Below the pieces are notes generated by a model. That model worked only from the letters and a program-made list of their open reading frames with translations, was not told where the DNA came from and did not search any database. A stretch of 64,000 nucleotides of DNA from Arthrobacter woluwensis. Lineage in GTDB: Bacteria > Actinomycetota > Actinomycetes > Actinomycetales > Micrococcaceae. How positions within the stretch are numbered: position 1 is the stretch's first letter; each line of letters starts with the position of its first letter. The DNA lies in contig NZ_FNSN01000003.1 in assembly GCF_900105345.1 (NCBI RefSeq), forward strand, positions 1,550,001-1,614,000, in the 5' to 3' direction. Of this stretch, positions 8,809 to 21,399 are shown one piece after another. A program made the position numbers and the translations under genes.

Positions 8809-9741
8809 GCGGATCCCTTCGTCGAAGGAGACGGGGGGAGCCCAGGAGAAGTCCGGAGCGCTGCCGCTGACCCGGACTTCCAGGTCCTCGGTGAGCCGGT
8901 CGGCCTCCGCGCCCTTGCCGACGAGGCGGGCGGCTAGACGCAGCAGGGCCGGGGGACAGGGCGCCAGGCGGGCCGGCCGGCCGGCGGCCGCGCCGAGTGC
9001 GCGGCAGAGCTCCGCGGTGGAGACCGGCCGGGCGTCGGCCGCCAGGATCAGCTGGTAACGCTCTGAATCGTCGTCCAGGGCGTACCGGATCGCCGACACG
9101 ACATTGCCCACGGCCACCATCGTCCTGCGGTTGCGCACCGAGGCCAGGGGAAGCGGGAGCCCACGCCGGATCGCCCCCAGGAGCCGCTGCACGTTCCCCT
9201 TGTTTCCGGGGCCGTACACCATCGGGATGCGGACGCTGGTGCCGCGCAGTGCAGACCGTGCGCACACGGCGGCCAGGGCCTGTTCCGCCTCCCACTTGGA
9301 GACTCCGTAAGGATCGGCGGGCCGCGGCGCGTCCGAGGCCGAGAACGGTGTTCCGGTGGTCCGTTCGCCATTGACCTTGATGCTGCTGAGGAAGACGAAC
9401 GAGGAGACTCCCGCGGCGGCGGCGCCGTCGGCCAGGCGGCGGGTCAGGTCCGTGTTGGCGGCGCGGTGCGCGGCGAGGGGGTCCTCGCTGTCCTCGGCCA
9501 TGCGGTGGACGCGGGCGGCGAGATGCACCACGGCGTCCACGCCGGCGAAGAGTGAGGCGCAGTCGTCGATCCGTTCGAGATCGCCGGTCTCCCGCGTCGT
9601 CGCGCCGTGCAGCGCCGCGGCCGTGGAGTCACCCAGCGGCAGGGTCCTGACCAGCGCCACGACCTCGTGGCCGGCGTCGAGCAGCCCGCGCACCACATGG
9701 CGTCCCACGAACCCCGTGGCTCCGGTGACTGCGACTTTCAT
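8788..9741 (-). CDS. NAD-dependent epimerase/dehydratase (extended SDR)
   Basis: The 317-residue product is a sugar-nucleotide type SDR. The Rossmann glycine motif VTGATGFVGRHV is at residues 4-15, SSIKVNGE supplies the active-site serine region, and DPYGVSKWEAEQAL holds the YxxxK pair. The start is ATG 9741 (reading MKVAVTGATG), preceded by GAGGGG; the longer reading to 9798 is not supported. Genes around it make polysaccharide, so a nucleotide-sugar epimerase or reductase is likely, but the substrate is not known. It converges with and overlaps the GT2 gene. Confidence 0.82.
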   Translation of the reverse strand: MKVAVTGATGFVGRHVVRGLLDAGHEVVALVRTLPLGDSTAAALHGATTRETGDLERIDDCASLFAGVDAVVHLAARVHRMAEDSEDPLAAHRAANTDLTRRLADGAAAAGVSSFVFLSSIKVNGERTTGTPFSASDAPRPADPYGVSKWEAEQALAAVCARSALRGTSVRIPMVYGPGNKGNVQRLLGAIRRGLPLPLASVRNRRTMVAVGNVVSAIRYALDDDSERYQLILAADARPVSTAELCRALGAAAGRPARLAPCPPALLRLAARLVGKGAEADRLTEDLEVRVSGSAPDFSWAPPVSFDEGIRSLADGG

Positions 9742-9944
9742 GGAGCCCCTCTCGACGGCGTGCTGCCTGCACAGCCGCGGGGGCTGCCGGAAATCCACAA
9801 TAGCCGATGCCCGGCGCGCTAAGCTGGACGAGGTGTCCGATGCCGCTCCCTGCGGTCTTCACGTCCTCCGGGCGTTACCGCACAGCGCGGACACTGCGGG
9901 CGGGAGGTCTCTTTCGCCCGTTGGTTTTTCGAGCAAGGTGGCCA

Positions 9945-11798
9945 TTGTCGTACTCCAAGACTGCTGAGAGCAGAACCGGTTCCTGGGAGTGGATCCAGTT
10001 CGTCCTCGACGCCCTTTGCTGGTTCCTCGCGATGGGCCTGGCCCTCGTGCTCCGCTACGAACTCCATGTCGAGTGGGCCCAGCTGCCCGGCCTCCTGGCC
10101 GTGACCGGCGTCGCCGCACTCGCCCAGCTCATCTTCGGTTATCTCCTCTCCGTGTACCGGGGCCGCTATCAGTCCGGCTCCTTCGGTGAAGTCCAGGCGC
10201 TCCTCATTGCCACCTTGCTCGTCGCGACGGCGGTCACCGGGCTCCTGCTGGTGGCGTACCGCCAGCTCGACGTCGGCCGCAGTGTCGCGCTGATCGCCGC
10301 GCCGATCGCCCTGATCGGGATGGCCGGCATCCGCTATCTCCGCAGGCTCTACCGTGAGGCCAAATCCCGCCCGGGCGACTCGGCGCGCAACACCCTCATC
10401 TACGGTGCGGGCTTCGTGGGCAACTCCCTCGTGACGCGCATGCTGCAGGACCCGGATTCGCCGTACTACCCCGTGGGCCTCATCGACGACGATCCCAGCA
10501 AGAAGCACCTGCGCCTCTCCGGCGTGCAGGTGCTGGGCCGCGGCGAGGACATCCGCTCGATCGTCCACCGGACCAAGGCCGAAGTGCTCGTGCTCGCCTT
10601 CGGCAGTGTGGAGCGGGACGTCGTCACCCGGGTCTCCGACAGCGTCGCCGGTCTGAACGTCCGGGTGCTCGTGCTGCCGCCCCTGAACCAGATGCTCAGC
10701 GGCGGTGCGCCGCAGGGCTTCTCCGACTTCCGCGACATCTCGGTGGAGGACCTGATCGGCCGGCGTCCGGTCGACATCCAGGTGGAGAAGATCGCCGGAT
10801 ACATCTCGGACCGCCGCGTCATCGTCACGGGTGCGGGCGGGTCGATCGGCAGTGAGCTCTGCCGCCAGATCAGCCAGTTCAGCCCCGCCGAACTGATCAT
10901 GCTGGACCACGATGAGACGGCTCTCCAGCAGACCCAGATCTCCCTGACCGGTCACGGGCTCCTGAACGGCCAGGACACGGTCCTGTGCAGCATCCGGGAC
11001 CAGGCCGGCCTCGAAGCGGTGTTCCGGGAGAGGAAGCCGGAGGTCGTCTTTCACGCCGCGGCTCTCAAGCACGCCCCGCTGCTGCAGCAGTACCCCGGCG
11101 AAGGCTGGAAGACCAATGTGCTGGGCACCCTGAACGTTCTGCGGGCAGCCCGTGCGGCAGGGGTGAGCCGGTTCGTGAACATCTCCACGGACAAGGCTGC
11201 GAATCCGAGCACGGCCCTCGGCCACTCCAAGCGGATGGCGGAACGCCTGACGGCCTGGATGGCCCAGGAGACGGGCCTTCCGTACGTCTCGGTGCGCTTC
11301 GGCAACGTGATGGGCAGCCGCGGTTCCATGCTGCCGCTGTTCACGCAGCAGATCCAGGCCGGGGGACCGGTCACGGTGACCCACAAGGACGTCACCCGTT
11401 TCTTCATGACCATCCCCGAGGCCTGCCAGCTGGTGATCCAGGCCGGCGCCATCGGCCACGGCGGGGAGGTCCTGCTGCTGGACATGGGCGAGCCCGTGCG
11501 GATCCTGGACGTCGCACAGCGCATGATCGCCATGTCCGGAAAGAGCGTCGACATCGTCTTCACCGGCTTGCGGCCGGGGGAGAAGATGCACGAGGAGCTC
11601 ATCGGCGACGGCGAAGTCGACGCCACCCGCATCCATCCCAAGATCTCCCACGCCCGAATCCAGCCGATCGATCCCGAGGACCTCGATCTGGAGTCCTGGC
11701 TGGAGGCCTGCCGGTTCGATGAGGAGAGGCTGAGCGCCTCGGGCATCGCCGACGAGGAGTCCGAAGACCCGGTGGACCTGGGGCGGGTCGGGTCGTGA
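9945..11798 (+). CDS. membrane-bound nucleotide-sugar dehydratase/epimerase (CapD/WbpM type)
   Basis: This family converts UDP-N-acetylhexosamines to 4-keto-6-deoxy sugars for surface polysaccharide. Several N-terminal membrane segments (FVLDALCWFLAMGLALVLRY onward) are followed by a first Rossmann domain (LIYGAGFVGNSLV) and a second SDR domain (VTGAGGSIGSEL near residue 293, ISTDKAANPS, RFGNVMGSRGS, LRPGEKMHEEL). The start is uncertain: TTG 9945 gives a family-like N-terminus (617 residues), while ATG 9840 and a start at 9807 in the same frame add an Arg-rich stretch. A TAAGCT box at 9820 could be the promoter. It overlaps the next gene by four bases. Confidence 0.85.
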   Translation: MSYSKTAESRTGSWEWIQFVLDALCWFLAMGLALVLRYELHVEWAQLPGLLAVTGVAALAQLIFGYLLSVYRGRYQSGSFGEVQALLIATLLVATAVTGLLLVAYRQLDVGRSVALIAAPIALIGMAGIRYLRRLYREAKSRPGDSARNTLIYGAGFVGNSLVTRMLQDPDSPYYPVGLIDDDPSKKHLRLSGVQVLGRGEDIRSIVHRTKAEVLVLAFGSVERDVVTRVSDSVAGLNVRVLVLPPLNQMLSGGAPQGFSDFRDISVEDLIGRRPVDIQVEKIAGYISDRRVIVTGAGGSIGSELCRQISQFSPAELIMLDHDETALQQTQISLTGHGLLNGQDTVLCSIRDQAGLEAVFRERKPEVVFHAAALKHAPLLQQYPGEGWKTNVLGTLNVLRAARAAGVSRFVNISTDKAANPSTALGHSKRMAERLTAWMAQETGLPYVSVRFGNVMGSRGSMLPLFTQQIQAGGPVTVTHKDVTRFFMTIPEACQLVIQAGAIGHGGEVLLLDMGEPVRILDVAQRMIAMSGKSVDIVFTGLRPGEKMHEELIGDGEVDATRIHPKISHARIQPIDPEDLDLESWLEACRFDEERLSASGIADEESEDPVDLGRVGS

Positions 11799-12802
11799 AC
11801 CCCGTCGTCCTCACCGCGTCCGTCACGTTCGCGGTGGCGCTCGTGGCACCCTGGGTGGTCAAGCCGTTCCTCGTGAAGCTCGGAGTCATCGACGTGCCGA
11901 CGGCGCGTTCCTCCCACACCGAGGTGACGCTGCGCGGCATGGGACTGGCCACCAGCCTGGGGGTGCTCGCCGGTGCGGTCACCGCGCTGTTCAGCCATGC
12001 GGTCCCCACCAACCGGTTCCTCGCCCTCGCCGTCGCCGGGTGCGCACTCTGCTCCGCACTGCTGGGCTGGATCGAGGACATCCGCGGCCTCTCCATCCGC
12101 GTCCGGGCCTCCGCTCAGCTCCTGCTCGGCCTGGTGGTCACCGTTGCGATGACCGCGAACCTCCACGTCACGTGGTGGTGGCTTCCCCTGGGCGTCCTCG
12201 CGGTGAGTGGCTACATCAACGCGGCGAACTTCATGGACGGCGTGAACGGCATCTCCGGCATCCACGGGCTCGTGGTCGGTGCGCTGTACTCCGCCGCCGG
12301 CGTGCTGTCAGGGCAGCCGTGGCTCACCGTGGCCGGGGCGATCCTGGCCGCCGCGTTCGCCGCGTTCCTGCCCTGGAACCTCGGCCCCGGCAAGGTCTTC
12401 CTGGGGGACGTCGGAAGCTACCTTCTGGGCGGAGGCATTGCGGCCATGGCCGTCGGGGGCTTCCTTTCCGGGATCGCCATCGAATACCTGCTGTCGCCAC
12501 TCATGATCTACCTTGCCGACACCGGATACACCCTGGTCCGCCGGTACCGGCAGGGCAAGCGGTGGTACGAGTCCCACCGGGAGCACGTCTACCAGCGGCT
12601 CACCGATGTCGGATTCAGCCACGTGGGCGTCGCCGTGCTCGTCGGGGCGTTCAGCGCCGCGACGGGGATCTGCGGCATCGTGGCCGCCGGCGCCCCATGG
12701 TGGGGCGCTCTCGTCGCGCAGGTGCTGACCGTCGCCGTCCTGGTCACGTACCTCGCCCTGCCGACCGTCCTCGAGCGGCGCCGTGCGCGCCGGGTGGTGT
12801 GA
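11795..12802 (+). CDS. WecA/MraY family glycosyl-1-phosphate transferase
   Basis: This integral membrane enzyme transfers a sugar-1-phosphate onto undecaprenyl (or decaprenyl) phosphate, starting a lipid-linked glycan. The 335-residue product has about 10 membrane segments. Family motifs are DVPTARSSH, INAANFMDGVNGISG, KVFLGDVGSYLLGG and the loop HREHVYQRL near the C-terminus. GTG 11795 overlaps the previous stop (GTGA). A role in starting a wall polysaccharide, with the upstream dehydratase making the donor sugar, is inferred from context. Confidence 0.88.
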   Translation: MNPVVLTASVTFAVALVAPWVVKPFLVKLGVIDVPTARSSHTEVTLRGMGLATSLGVLAGAVTALFSHAVPTNRFLALAVAGCALCSALLGWIEDIRGLSIRVRASAQLLLGLVVTVAMTANLHVTWWWLPLGVLAVSGYINAANFMDGVNGISGIHGLVVGALYSAAGVLSGQPWLTVAGAILAAAFAAFLPWNLGPGKVFLGDVGSYLLGGGIAAMAVGGFLSGIAIEYLLSPLMIYLADTGYTLVRRYRQGKRWYESHREHVYQRLTDVGFSHVGVAVLVGAFSAATGICGIVAAGAPWWGALVAQVLTVAVLVTYLALPTVLERRRARRVV

Positions 12803-12839
12803 CGGCCGTCCGGACGGATGCCGGCACTTCTATCTCGTG

Positions 12840-12845
12840 TAGAAT
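12840..12845 (+). promoter_or_regulatory. candidate -10 box of the atp operon
   Basis: TAGAAT at the end of a short AT-richer patch, about 60 bases before the first small atp gene. No clear -35 was found. It is the best promoter-like hexamer in the gap after the WecA-type gene. Confidence 0.35.
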
Positions 12846-12903
12846 TTAACCCCGGAAGTTCATTTCAGCTTCCGACCCCTCACCCGCTCGCTGATAGGCC
12901 GCC

Positions 12904-13422
12904 ATGTCTGCATCCTCGCCCCGCCCTTCCCGGGCTTCCCGGCGTCGGCTGTCGACGACGGCGGCAGGGGAGACCGGGTCCTTGTGGCTCCGTCTCCTGG
13001 CACTCAGCTCGGCGACGGCGGCCGTCGGCCTTCTCGTCACCGCGGTCATCGCGGCGGTGCTGAACGGCGGACTGGGCGCGCTCTCGGTGCTCTGCGGCGG
13101 TGCGCTGGTCATCGTCTTCTTCGCGATTTCCCTGCTCGCCGGACATTTCGTCGGCAGGAACAACCCGTCCGGAGCCATCGGCCTCATGGTCGCGCTGTAC
13201 TTCGTGAAGGTCGTCGTGTTCGGCGTCGTCTTCCTGGTCCTCGGCGCCCCGGGCTGGCTCCATGGCCGGTGGTTTGTTACAGCGGCGGTCGTGACCGTCG
13301 TCCTGTGGCAGATCGCGGAGCTCTACGGCTTCTCCCGGGCCAGGCTTCTGATCTTCAACGAGCCCGCGCAGGCCGCTGAACAGGGCCGGGACACCTCCGG
13401 AAGCCCGGAAGGCGGCCGCTGA
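12904..13422 (+). CDS. AtpI-like membrane protein of the ATP synthase operon
   Basis: The 172-residue product has a basic N-terminus and four hydrophobic segments (ALSSATAAVGLLVTAVIAAV, ALSVLCGGALVIVFFAISL, IGLMVALYFVKVVVFGVVFL, FVTAAVVTVVLWQIA). Position before atpB and this topology fit the AtpI family, which aids c-ring assembly or ion supply. Sequence similarity within that family is weak, so the name rests mainly on context. It is followed after one base by the next small membrane gene. Confidence 0.65.
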   Translation: MSASSPRPSRASRRRLSTTAAGETGSLWLRLLALSSATAAVGLLVTAVIAAVLNGGLGALSVLCGGALVIVFFAISLLAGHFVGRNNPSGAIGLMVALYFVKVVVFGVVFLVLGAPGWLHGRWFVTAAVVTVVLWQIAELYGFSRARLLIFNEPAQAAEQGRDTSGSPEGGR

Positions 13423-13423
13423 C

Positions 13424-13711
13424 ATGGCGAAAGAGAACAAGCGACTGTCGGAAGCCGATCCCGCGCACGAAGGCGACGGCGGTTACAACGCCGGAATGGC
13501 GGTCTTCAGCTATATCGTCGGCGGAATCCTGGTCTGGAGTTTGATAGGGTGGGGACTGGATTCACTGTGGGGGACCCGCTGGATCGTGCTCGCCGGAGCG
13601 TTGCTCGGCGCAGCCGGCGGTTTCTATCTGGCCCAGATGCATGGATTCTTCAAACACCGCGCTGACAGTTCCGGCGCGGACTCGAAGAAGCCTCACACAC
13701 CTTCCGAATAA
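13424..13711 (+). CDS. AtpZ/AtpI-family small membrane protein
   Basis: The 95-residue product has two hydrophobic segments (MAVFSYIVGGILVWSLIGWGL and a second containing VLAGALLGAAGGFYLAQM) joined by a DSLWGTRW turn. This is the AtpZ-type hairpin found at the head of ATP synthase operons. It lies one base after the AtpI-like gene and about 80 bases before atpB. A function in ATP synthase assembly is inferred from the family and the operon, not from catalytic residues. Confidence 0.7.
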   Translation: MAKENKRLSEADPAHEGDGGYNAGMAVFSYIVGGILVWSLIGWGLDSLWGTRWIVLAGALLGAAGGFYLAQMHGFFKHRADSSGADSKKPHTPSE

Positions 13712-13790
13712 TTTCACATGGGGGAGCCGCTCACCGAGCGTGGAGCCCCGCTAATTTGCCCAACGATGGACACTGCAGAGAGGAAACGCG

Positions 13791-14591
13791 TTGTTCGCGC
13801 TTACGCTCCCCGCTCAGGATTCGGGTTCTTTCAACCCGCCTGGTATTGACGAAATGCACCTCCCGGCGATCTTGCCCTGGGGTGCAGCGGACGGCTTCTC
13901 CAAGCAGATGCTCCTGGTGATCCTCTCCGTGGTCATCATTGCGGCGTTCTTCGTGGCCGCCGCCCGCAAGGGCCAGCTGGTGCCCGGAAAGCTCCAGTTC
14001 GCCGGCGAGTCCGCCTACGGCTTCGTCCGCAACGGCATCGCCAAGGACATCATCGGTGGCAAGGACTTCATCAAGTACGTCCCGCTGCTGTTCAGCCTGT
14101 TCTTCTTCATCCTGGTGAACAACATCTACGGCGCGATCCCCGTGATCCAGCTGCCGTCCTTCTCCCACGTGGGCGGCGCCTACGTGCTGGCAGGTCTGGT
14201 GTACGTGACCTGGATCGTCATCGGCGTCAAGAAGAACGGCATCCGCTACTTCAAGCTGGCGACCGTCCCCTCGGGCGTTCCGTTCTACATCCTGCCGCTC
14301 GTGGTCCCGATCGAGATCATCTCGAACTTCGTGGTCCGCCCGATCACGCACAGCCTCCGTCTCTTCGCGACCATGCTGGCAGGCCACCTGATCGTGATGA
14401 TCGCGGGCTCGGGCATCGAGTTCCTCATCGCCCAGGAGAACGTCCTGCTGAAGGGCACTTCGCTGCTGGTGCTGGCCGGCGCCGTGGCCATGTACATGCT
14501 GGAGGCGCTGATCATGGTGCTGCAGGCGTACGTGTTCACGCTGCTGACCGCCATCTACATCGAAGGCGCGCTCCACGCGGACAGCCACTAA
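13791..14591 (+). CDS. atpB: ATP synthase Fo subunit a
   Basis: Subunit a forms the proton half-channels against the c-ring. The 266-residue product has several membrane helices and the family signature SLRLFATMLAGHLI, with the essential arginine at residue 190. The start is TTG 13791, supported by AGAGAGGAAA upstream; no nearby ATG or GTG fits the family N-terminus better. The gap of about 80 bases before it has no gene. A small CCCC/GGGG hairpin lies between this stop and atpE. Confidence 0.95.
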   Translation: MFALTLPAQDSGSFNPPGIDEMHLPAILPWGAADGFSKQMLLVILSVVIIAAFFVAAARKGQLVPGKLQFAGESAYGFVRNGIAKDIIGGKDFIKYVPLLFSLFFFILVNNIYGAIPVIQLPSFSHVGGAYVLAGLVYVTWIVIGVKKNGIRYFKLATVPSGVPFYILPLVVPIEIISNFVVRPITHSLRLFATMLAGHLIVMIAGSGIEFLIAQENVLLKGTSLLVLAGAVAMYMLEALIMVLQAYVFTLLTAIYIEGALHADSH

Positions 14592-14666
14592 GTCTTCACC
14601 CACACTTCCCCTCTCGGGGAAAAACAACCCCGTAACAGCCGCTCCGCGGCGACTGAAAGGAAAACC

Positions 14667-14885
14667 ATGAACGGCGAAATCAACGGCTCCCTCAACCTCG
14701 TCGGCTACGGCCTCTCCGCCATCGGCGGTGGCATCGGTGTGGGTCTCGTGTTCGCGGCCTACATCAACGGTGTGGCTCGTCAGCCCGAGGCGCAGCGTGT
14801 CCTGCAGCCGATCGCATTCCTCGGTCTGGCCCTGACCGAAGCTCTCGCCATCCTCGGCCTGGTTTTCGCGTTCGTTCTGAAGTAA
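14667..14885 (+). CDS. atpE: ATP synthase Fo subunit c
   Basis: The 72-residue proteolipid forms the rotating ring. It is a two-helix hairpin with the polar loop RQP at residues 38-40 and the proton-carrying glutamate at residue 58 ([10 protein letters not shown]). The glycine-rich first helix ([14 protein letters not shown]) is typical. A strong ribosome site (AAAGGAAAA) precedes the ATG, as expected for a subunit needed in about ten copies. Confidence 0.97.
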   Translation: MNGEINGSLNLVGYGLSAIGGGIGVGLVFAAYINGVARQPEAQRVLQPIAFLGLALTEALAILGLVFAFVLK

Positions 14886-14920
14886 ACCTTCAGCCCCTAC
14901 GCCAAATCAGTTACGAGTAG

Positions 14921-15489
<569 letters not shown>

Positions 15490-15490
<1 letters not shown>

Positions 15491-16317
15491 TGGCAGGTGT
15501 ATCGAGCGAATCGCTGAAGGCGGCGCTGGCCGAGGTGGAGCCCAAGCTCCCCACGGCTCCGCTGTCCCTGGCAAACGAGCTTTTCGGAATCCTCGAGGCG
15601 CTTGACGGCTCGGCCGGTCTGCGCCGTGCTCTGACCGATCCTTCGCGCAGCGCGGAGGAGAAGTCGGGCCTGATCCGTGGACTCCTGGCCGGCAAGGTCT
15701 CGGCCGACGCAGAGCAGATCGTCAGTTCGCTGGCGGCCTCCCGCTGGGCCGACTCCCGTGACATCGGCGATGCGCTCGAAACTATCGCCGCAACAGTGGC
15801 GATCGCCGTCGCTGAGTCCAAGGGCGCCGCCGCAGGTCGTGGCGCCTCCGGGCTGGAAGCACTGGAGAACGATCTCTTCGCATTCAACACGGTGGTCGAA
15901 GGCAGCCATGAGCTGCAGCGCGCCCTCGTGGAACCGGCTGCCGCACCGCAGCAGAAGGCGGACCTGGCACGCAAGCTCGTGCCCGGAGCCAGCGAAGAGG
16001 CACAGCTCCTCATCCGTCAGGCCGTCGTCGCCCCGCGTGGCGTCAAGCCGGCCAAGCTGGTGGAGCGCTTTGCAGAGTTGGCCGCCAAGCGCCAGGAGCG
16101 CTGGATCGCCACGGTGGAAGTGACCCGCCCCCTCACCGAAGAGCAGCAGGCCCGCCTCCAGGCCGGTCTGAACGCGCTCTACGGCCGGGAGCTCAAGGTC
16201 AACACCGTCGTGGATCCGGAGCTCATCGGCGGTATCCGCGTCAAGGTCGGTGACGAAGTGGTTGACGCTTCCGTGCTGACCAAACTCGGCGAACTGCGCC
16301 GCAAGCTGGCCGGCTGA
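15490..16317 (+). CDS. atpH: ATP synthase F1 subunit delta
   Basis: Delta links the b-stalk to the top of the alpha/beta hexamer. The 275-residue product is longer than the roughly 180 of E. coli, as in other actinobacteria. The C-terminal OSCP signature is visible ([20 protein letters not shown]). The start ATG shares a base with the atpF stop. Confidence 0.94.
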
Positions 16318-16399
16318 GCCAGGCAAGCACAACTTACCGACAGAACACCAGGTCATCGTGAGCAGCGATGATCACGAAACAGGAGAGCAGGGACTGCAG

Positions 16400-18037
<1,638 letters not shown>

Positions 18038-18045
18038 AGGCAGTC

Positions 18046-18079
18046 ACCCCGGGGCCACCTTCACGGGTGGCCCCGGGGT
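18046..18079 (+). other. strong hairpin between atpA and atpG
   Basis: A perfect 14-bp GC-rich stem (18046-18059 with 18066-18079) with loop TTCACG and no following T-run sits inside the atp operon. It could protect or attenuate the message and so set subunit ratios. A second short repeat, GGATCC-GCT-GGATCC, follows before the atpG ribosome site. Confidence 0.5.
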
Positions 18080-18125
18080 ACCGCACCGGAGCCTTGGATC
18101 CGCTGGATCCTAAGAAAGGACAAGT

Positions 18126-19016
18126 ATGGGAGCCCAGATCCGGGTCTACCGCCAGAAGATCGCCTCGACCACGTCGATGCGCAAGATCTTCAAGGCGATG
18201 GAACTGATCGCGACCTCTCGCATCGGTAAGGCACGTGCCCGTGTGGCTGCATCGCAGCCCTATGCCCGCGCCATCACCCGTGCCGTTTCTGCAGTCGCCA
18301 GCCAGAGCCAGGTGGAGCACCCGCTCACCACCGAGCCCGCTCAGGTGCGCCGCGCCGCCGTCGTCGTGATGACGGCCGACCGTGGTCTCGCCGGCGCGTA
18401 CTCGGCGAGCGTGCTCAAGCAGGCCGAAGGCCTGATCGAGCTGCTCCACAGCGAAGGCAAGGACGTCAAGACCTACCTGGTGGGTCGCAAGGCGCAGGCC
18501 TACTTCGATTTCCGTTCCCGTCCTTACGCCCGCGTCTGGACCGGCGGCACCGATGCTCCGGAGTTCGCAACCGCTCAGGAGATCAGCAAGGTCCTCCTGG
18601 AAGACTTCGCCACCGACTTCGAAGAGGGCGGTGTGGAGGAGATCCACGTCGTGTACACGCGCTTCAAGTCCATGGTGACCCAGGAGCCGACCGTCGTCCG
18701 CCTCCTGCCCCTGGAGGTCGTGGAGGAGGAGAACACTCCGGAAGCGGAGATCCTGCCCCTCTACGACTTCGAGCCCGAGACCGAGCAGGTGCTGGACTCG
18801 CTGCTGCCGCGCTACATCGAATCCCGCATCTTCGCGGCGATGCTGCAGGCCGCCGCGTCCGAGCTGGCTGCCCGTCAGCGTGCCATGAAGTCCGCAGGCG
18901 ACAACGCGACCGAGCTGATCAAAAAGTACACGCGACTGCGCAACACGGCCCGTCAGGCCGAGATCACGCAGGAGCTCACCGAGATCGTGGCCGGTGCCGA
19001 CGCACTCGCGTCGTAA
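18126..19016 (+). CDS. atpG: ATP synthase F1 subunit gamma
   Basis: Gamma is the central rotor shaft. The 296-residue product opens with [20 protein letters not shown] and has [14 protein letters not shown], and it ends in a long helix with [16 protein letters not shown], all typical. AAGAAAGGA upstream is the ribosome site. Confidence 0.96.
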   Translation: MGAQIRVYRQKIASTTSMRKIFKAMELIATSRIGKARARVAASQPYARAITRAVSAVASQSQVEHPLTTEPAQVRRAAVVVMTADRGLAGAYSASVLKQAEGLIELLHSEGKDVKTYLVGRKAQAYFDFRSRPYARVWTGGTDAPEFATAQEISKVLLEDFATDFEEGGVEEIHVVYTRFKSMVTQEPTVVRLLPLEVVEEENTPEAEILPLYDFEPETEQVLDSLLPRYIESRIFAAMLQAAASELAARQRAMKSAGDNATELIKKYTRLRNTARQAEITQELTEIVAGADALAS

Positions 19017-20555
<1,539 letters not shown>

Positions 20556-20557
20556 TC

Positions 20558-20833
20558 ATGGCTGAGCTCGACGTTGAGGTCGTCGCGGCGGACCACTTCG
20601 TGTGGTCCGGCGCGGCCAAGGTGGTCAACGCCCGCACCAGCGATGGCGCGATCGGCATCCTCCCCGGGCACGCGCCGGTTCTGGCGATCCTCGCGGAAGG
20701 TGAGCTGTCCATCGAGCCGGTCACGGGCAGCCGCATCCACGTCACCGTGGATGGGGGATTCTTCTCCGTTGACAATGACCGAGTGGTGATCGTGGCTGAC
20801 AATGCTCAGCTCAACGATTCCGCCGCGGCGTAG
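20558..20833 (+). CDS. atpC: ATP synthase F1 subunit epsilon
   Basis: Epsilon regulates rotation and ATP hydrolysis. The 91-residue product consists of the N-terminal beta-sandwich only (MAELDVEVVAADHFVWSGAA, GILPGHAPVLAIL) and lacks the two C-terminal inhibitory helices of the 135-residue enterobacterial form. Short epsilon subunits occur in actinobacteria. It begins two bases after the atpD stop. Confidence 0.93.
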   Translation: MAELDVEVVAADHFVWSGAAKVVNARTSDGAIGILPGHAPVLAILAEGELSIEPVTGSRIHVTVDGGFFSVDNDRVVIVADNAQLNDSAAA

Positions 20834-20853
20834 GGCTGAATAGTCCGCGCTAG

Positions 20854-21285
20854 ATGGGTGATTCGGTCATTGTCACTCTGGGCATCGCAGCGATCCTCGC
20901 GATCATCATCGGTGCTCTGTGCCTGGTAGGGGTGCGCCGCGTCAATCTGCGGCGCGCCCTGGGCACCATCGACGCCTCCATCTGCCTGGCCAACGGCCGC
21001 TGGCAGATGGGGGTTTGTCGTTTCCAGGGGTCGGAACTCGAGTGGTTCAAGATGTTCTCCCTGAGTCCCACGCCTCGGTACAGCTTCGAGCGCAACCAGC
21101 TTGATCTGGTGCGACGGCGCGAGCCGGGCGAGGTGGAGTCCTCCAGGATCCAGCCGGGCTCGGTGATCGTGGAGCTGAGCTACGAGGGCCAGGAAGTGCT
21201 GCTCGCGATGCGTTTCGACGAGTACACCGGGCTCTCCTCCTGGCTGGAGGCCGGGCCGAGACCGGGACTCAACCGGCTCGACTGA
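20854..21285 (+). CDS. DUF2550 family membrane-anchored protein
   Basis: The 143-residue product has one N-terminal membrane segment (VTLGIAAILAIIIGALCLVG) and then a soluble domain with NGRWQMGVCRFQGSELEWFKMF and a beta-rich C-terminus. DUF2550 proteins of unknown function are commonly encoded just after atpC in actinobacteria, as here (20-base gap). The gene probably shares the atp transcript. No catalytic residues are evident. Confidence 0.8.
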   Translation: MGDSVIVTLGIAAILAIIIGALCLVGVRRVNLRRALGTIDASICLANGRWQMGVCRFQGSELEWFKMFSLSPTPRYSFERNQLDLVRRREPGEVESSRIQPGSVIVELSYEGQEVLLAMRFDEYTGLSSWLEAGPRPGLNRLD

Positions 21286-21317
21286 GCACGCGCCCGGGAA
21301 CAGCTCTCGAGGATGAC

Positions 21318-21376
21318 GAAAGGCCGGGCCGTGTGCCGCTGTGGGATTCTCCACGGCGGCACACGGCCCGGCCTTC
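21318..21376. terminator. bidirectional terminator between the atp operon and nagA
   Basis: A long stem of roughly 20 bp pairs the AAGGCCGGGCCGTGTGCCGC arm with its complement, with a further short pairing (GTGG/CCAC) in the loop. It lies between the convergent DUF2550 gene and nagA and could serve both. Confidence 0.75.
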
Positions 21377-21399
21377 GGCGTCTCTGACGGGCGCGCGGC

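Noticed and set aside
9807-9944. N-terminal extension of the CapD/WbpM-type protein from 9807 or 9840
   Set aside because: It is Arg-rich, unlike the family, and would precede the first membrane helix. It is kept only as an alternative because a TAAGCT box lies at 9820.
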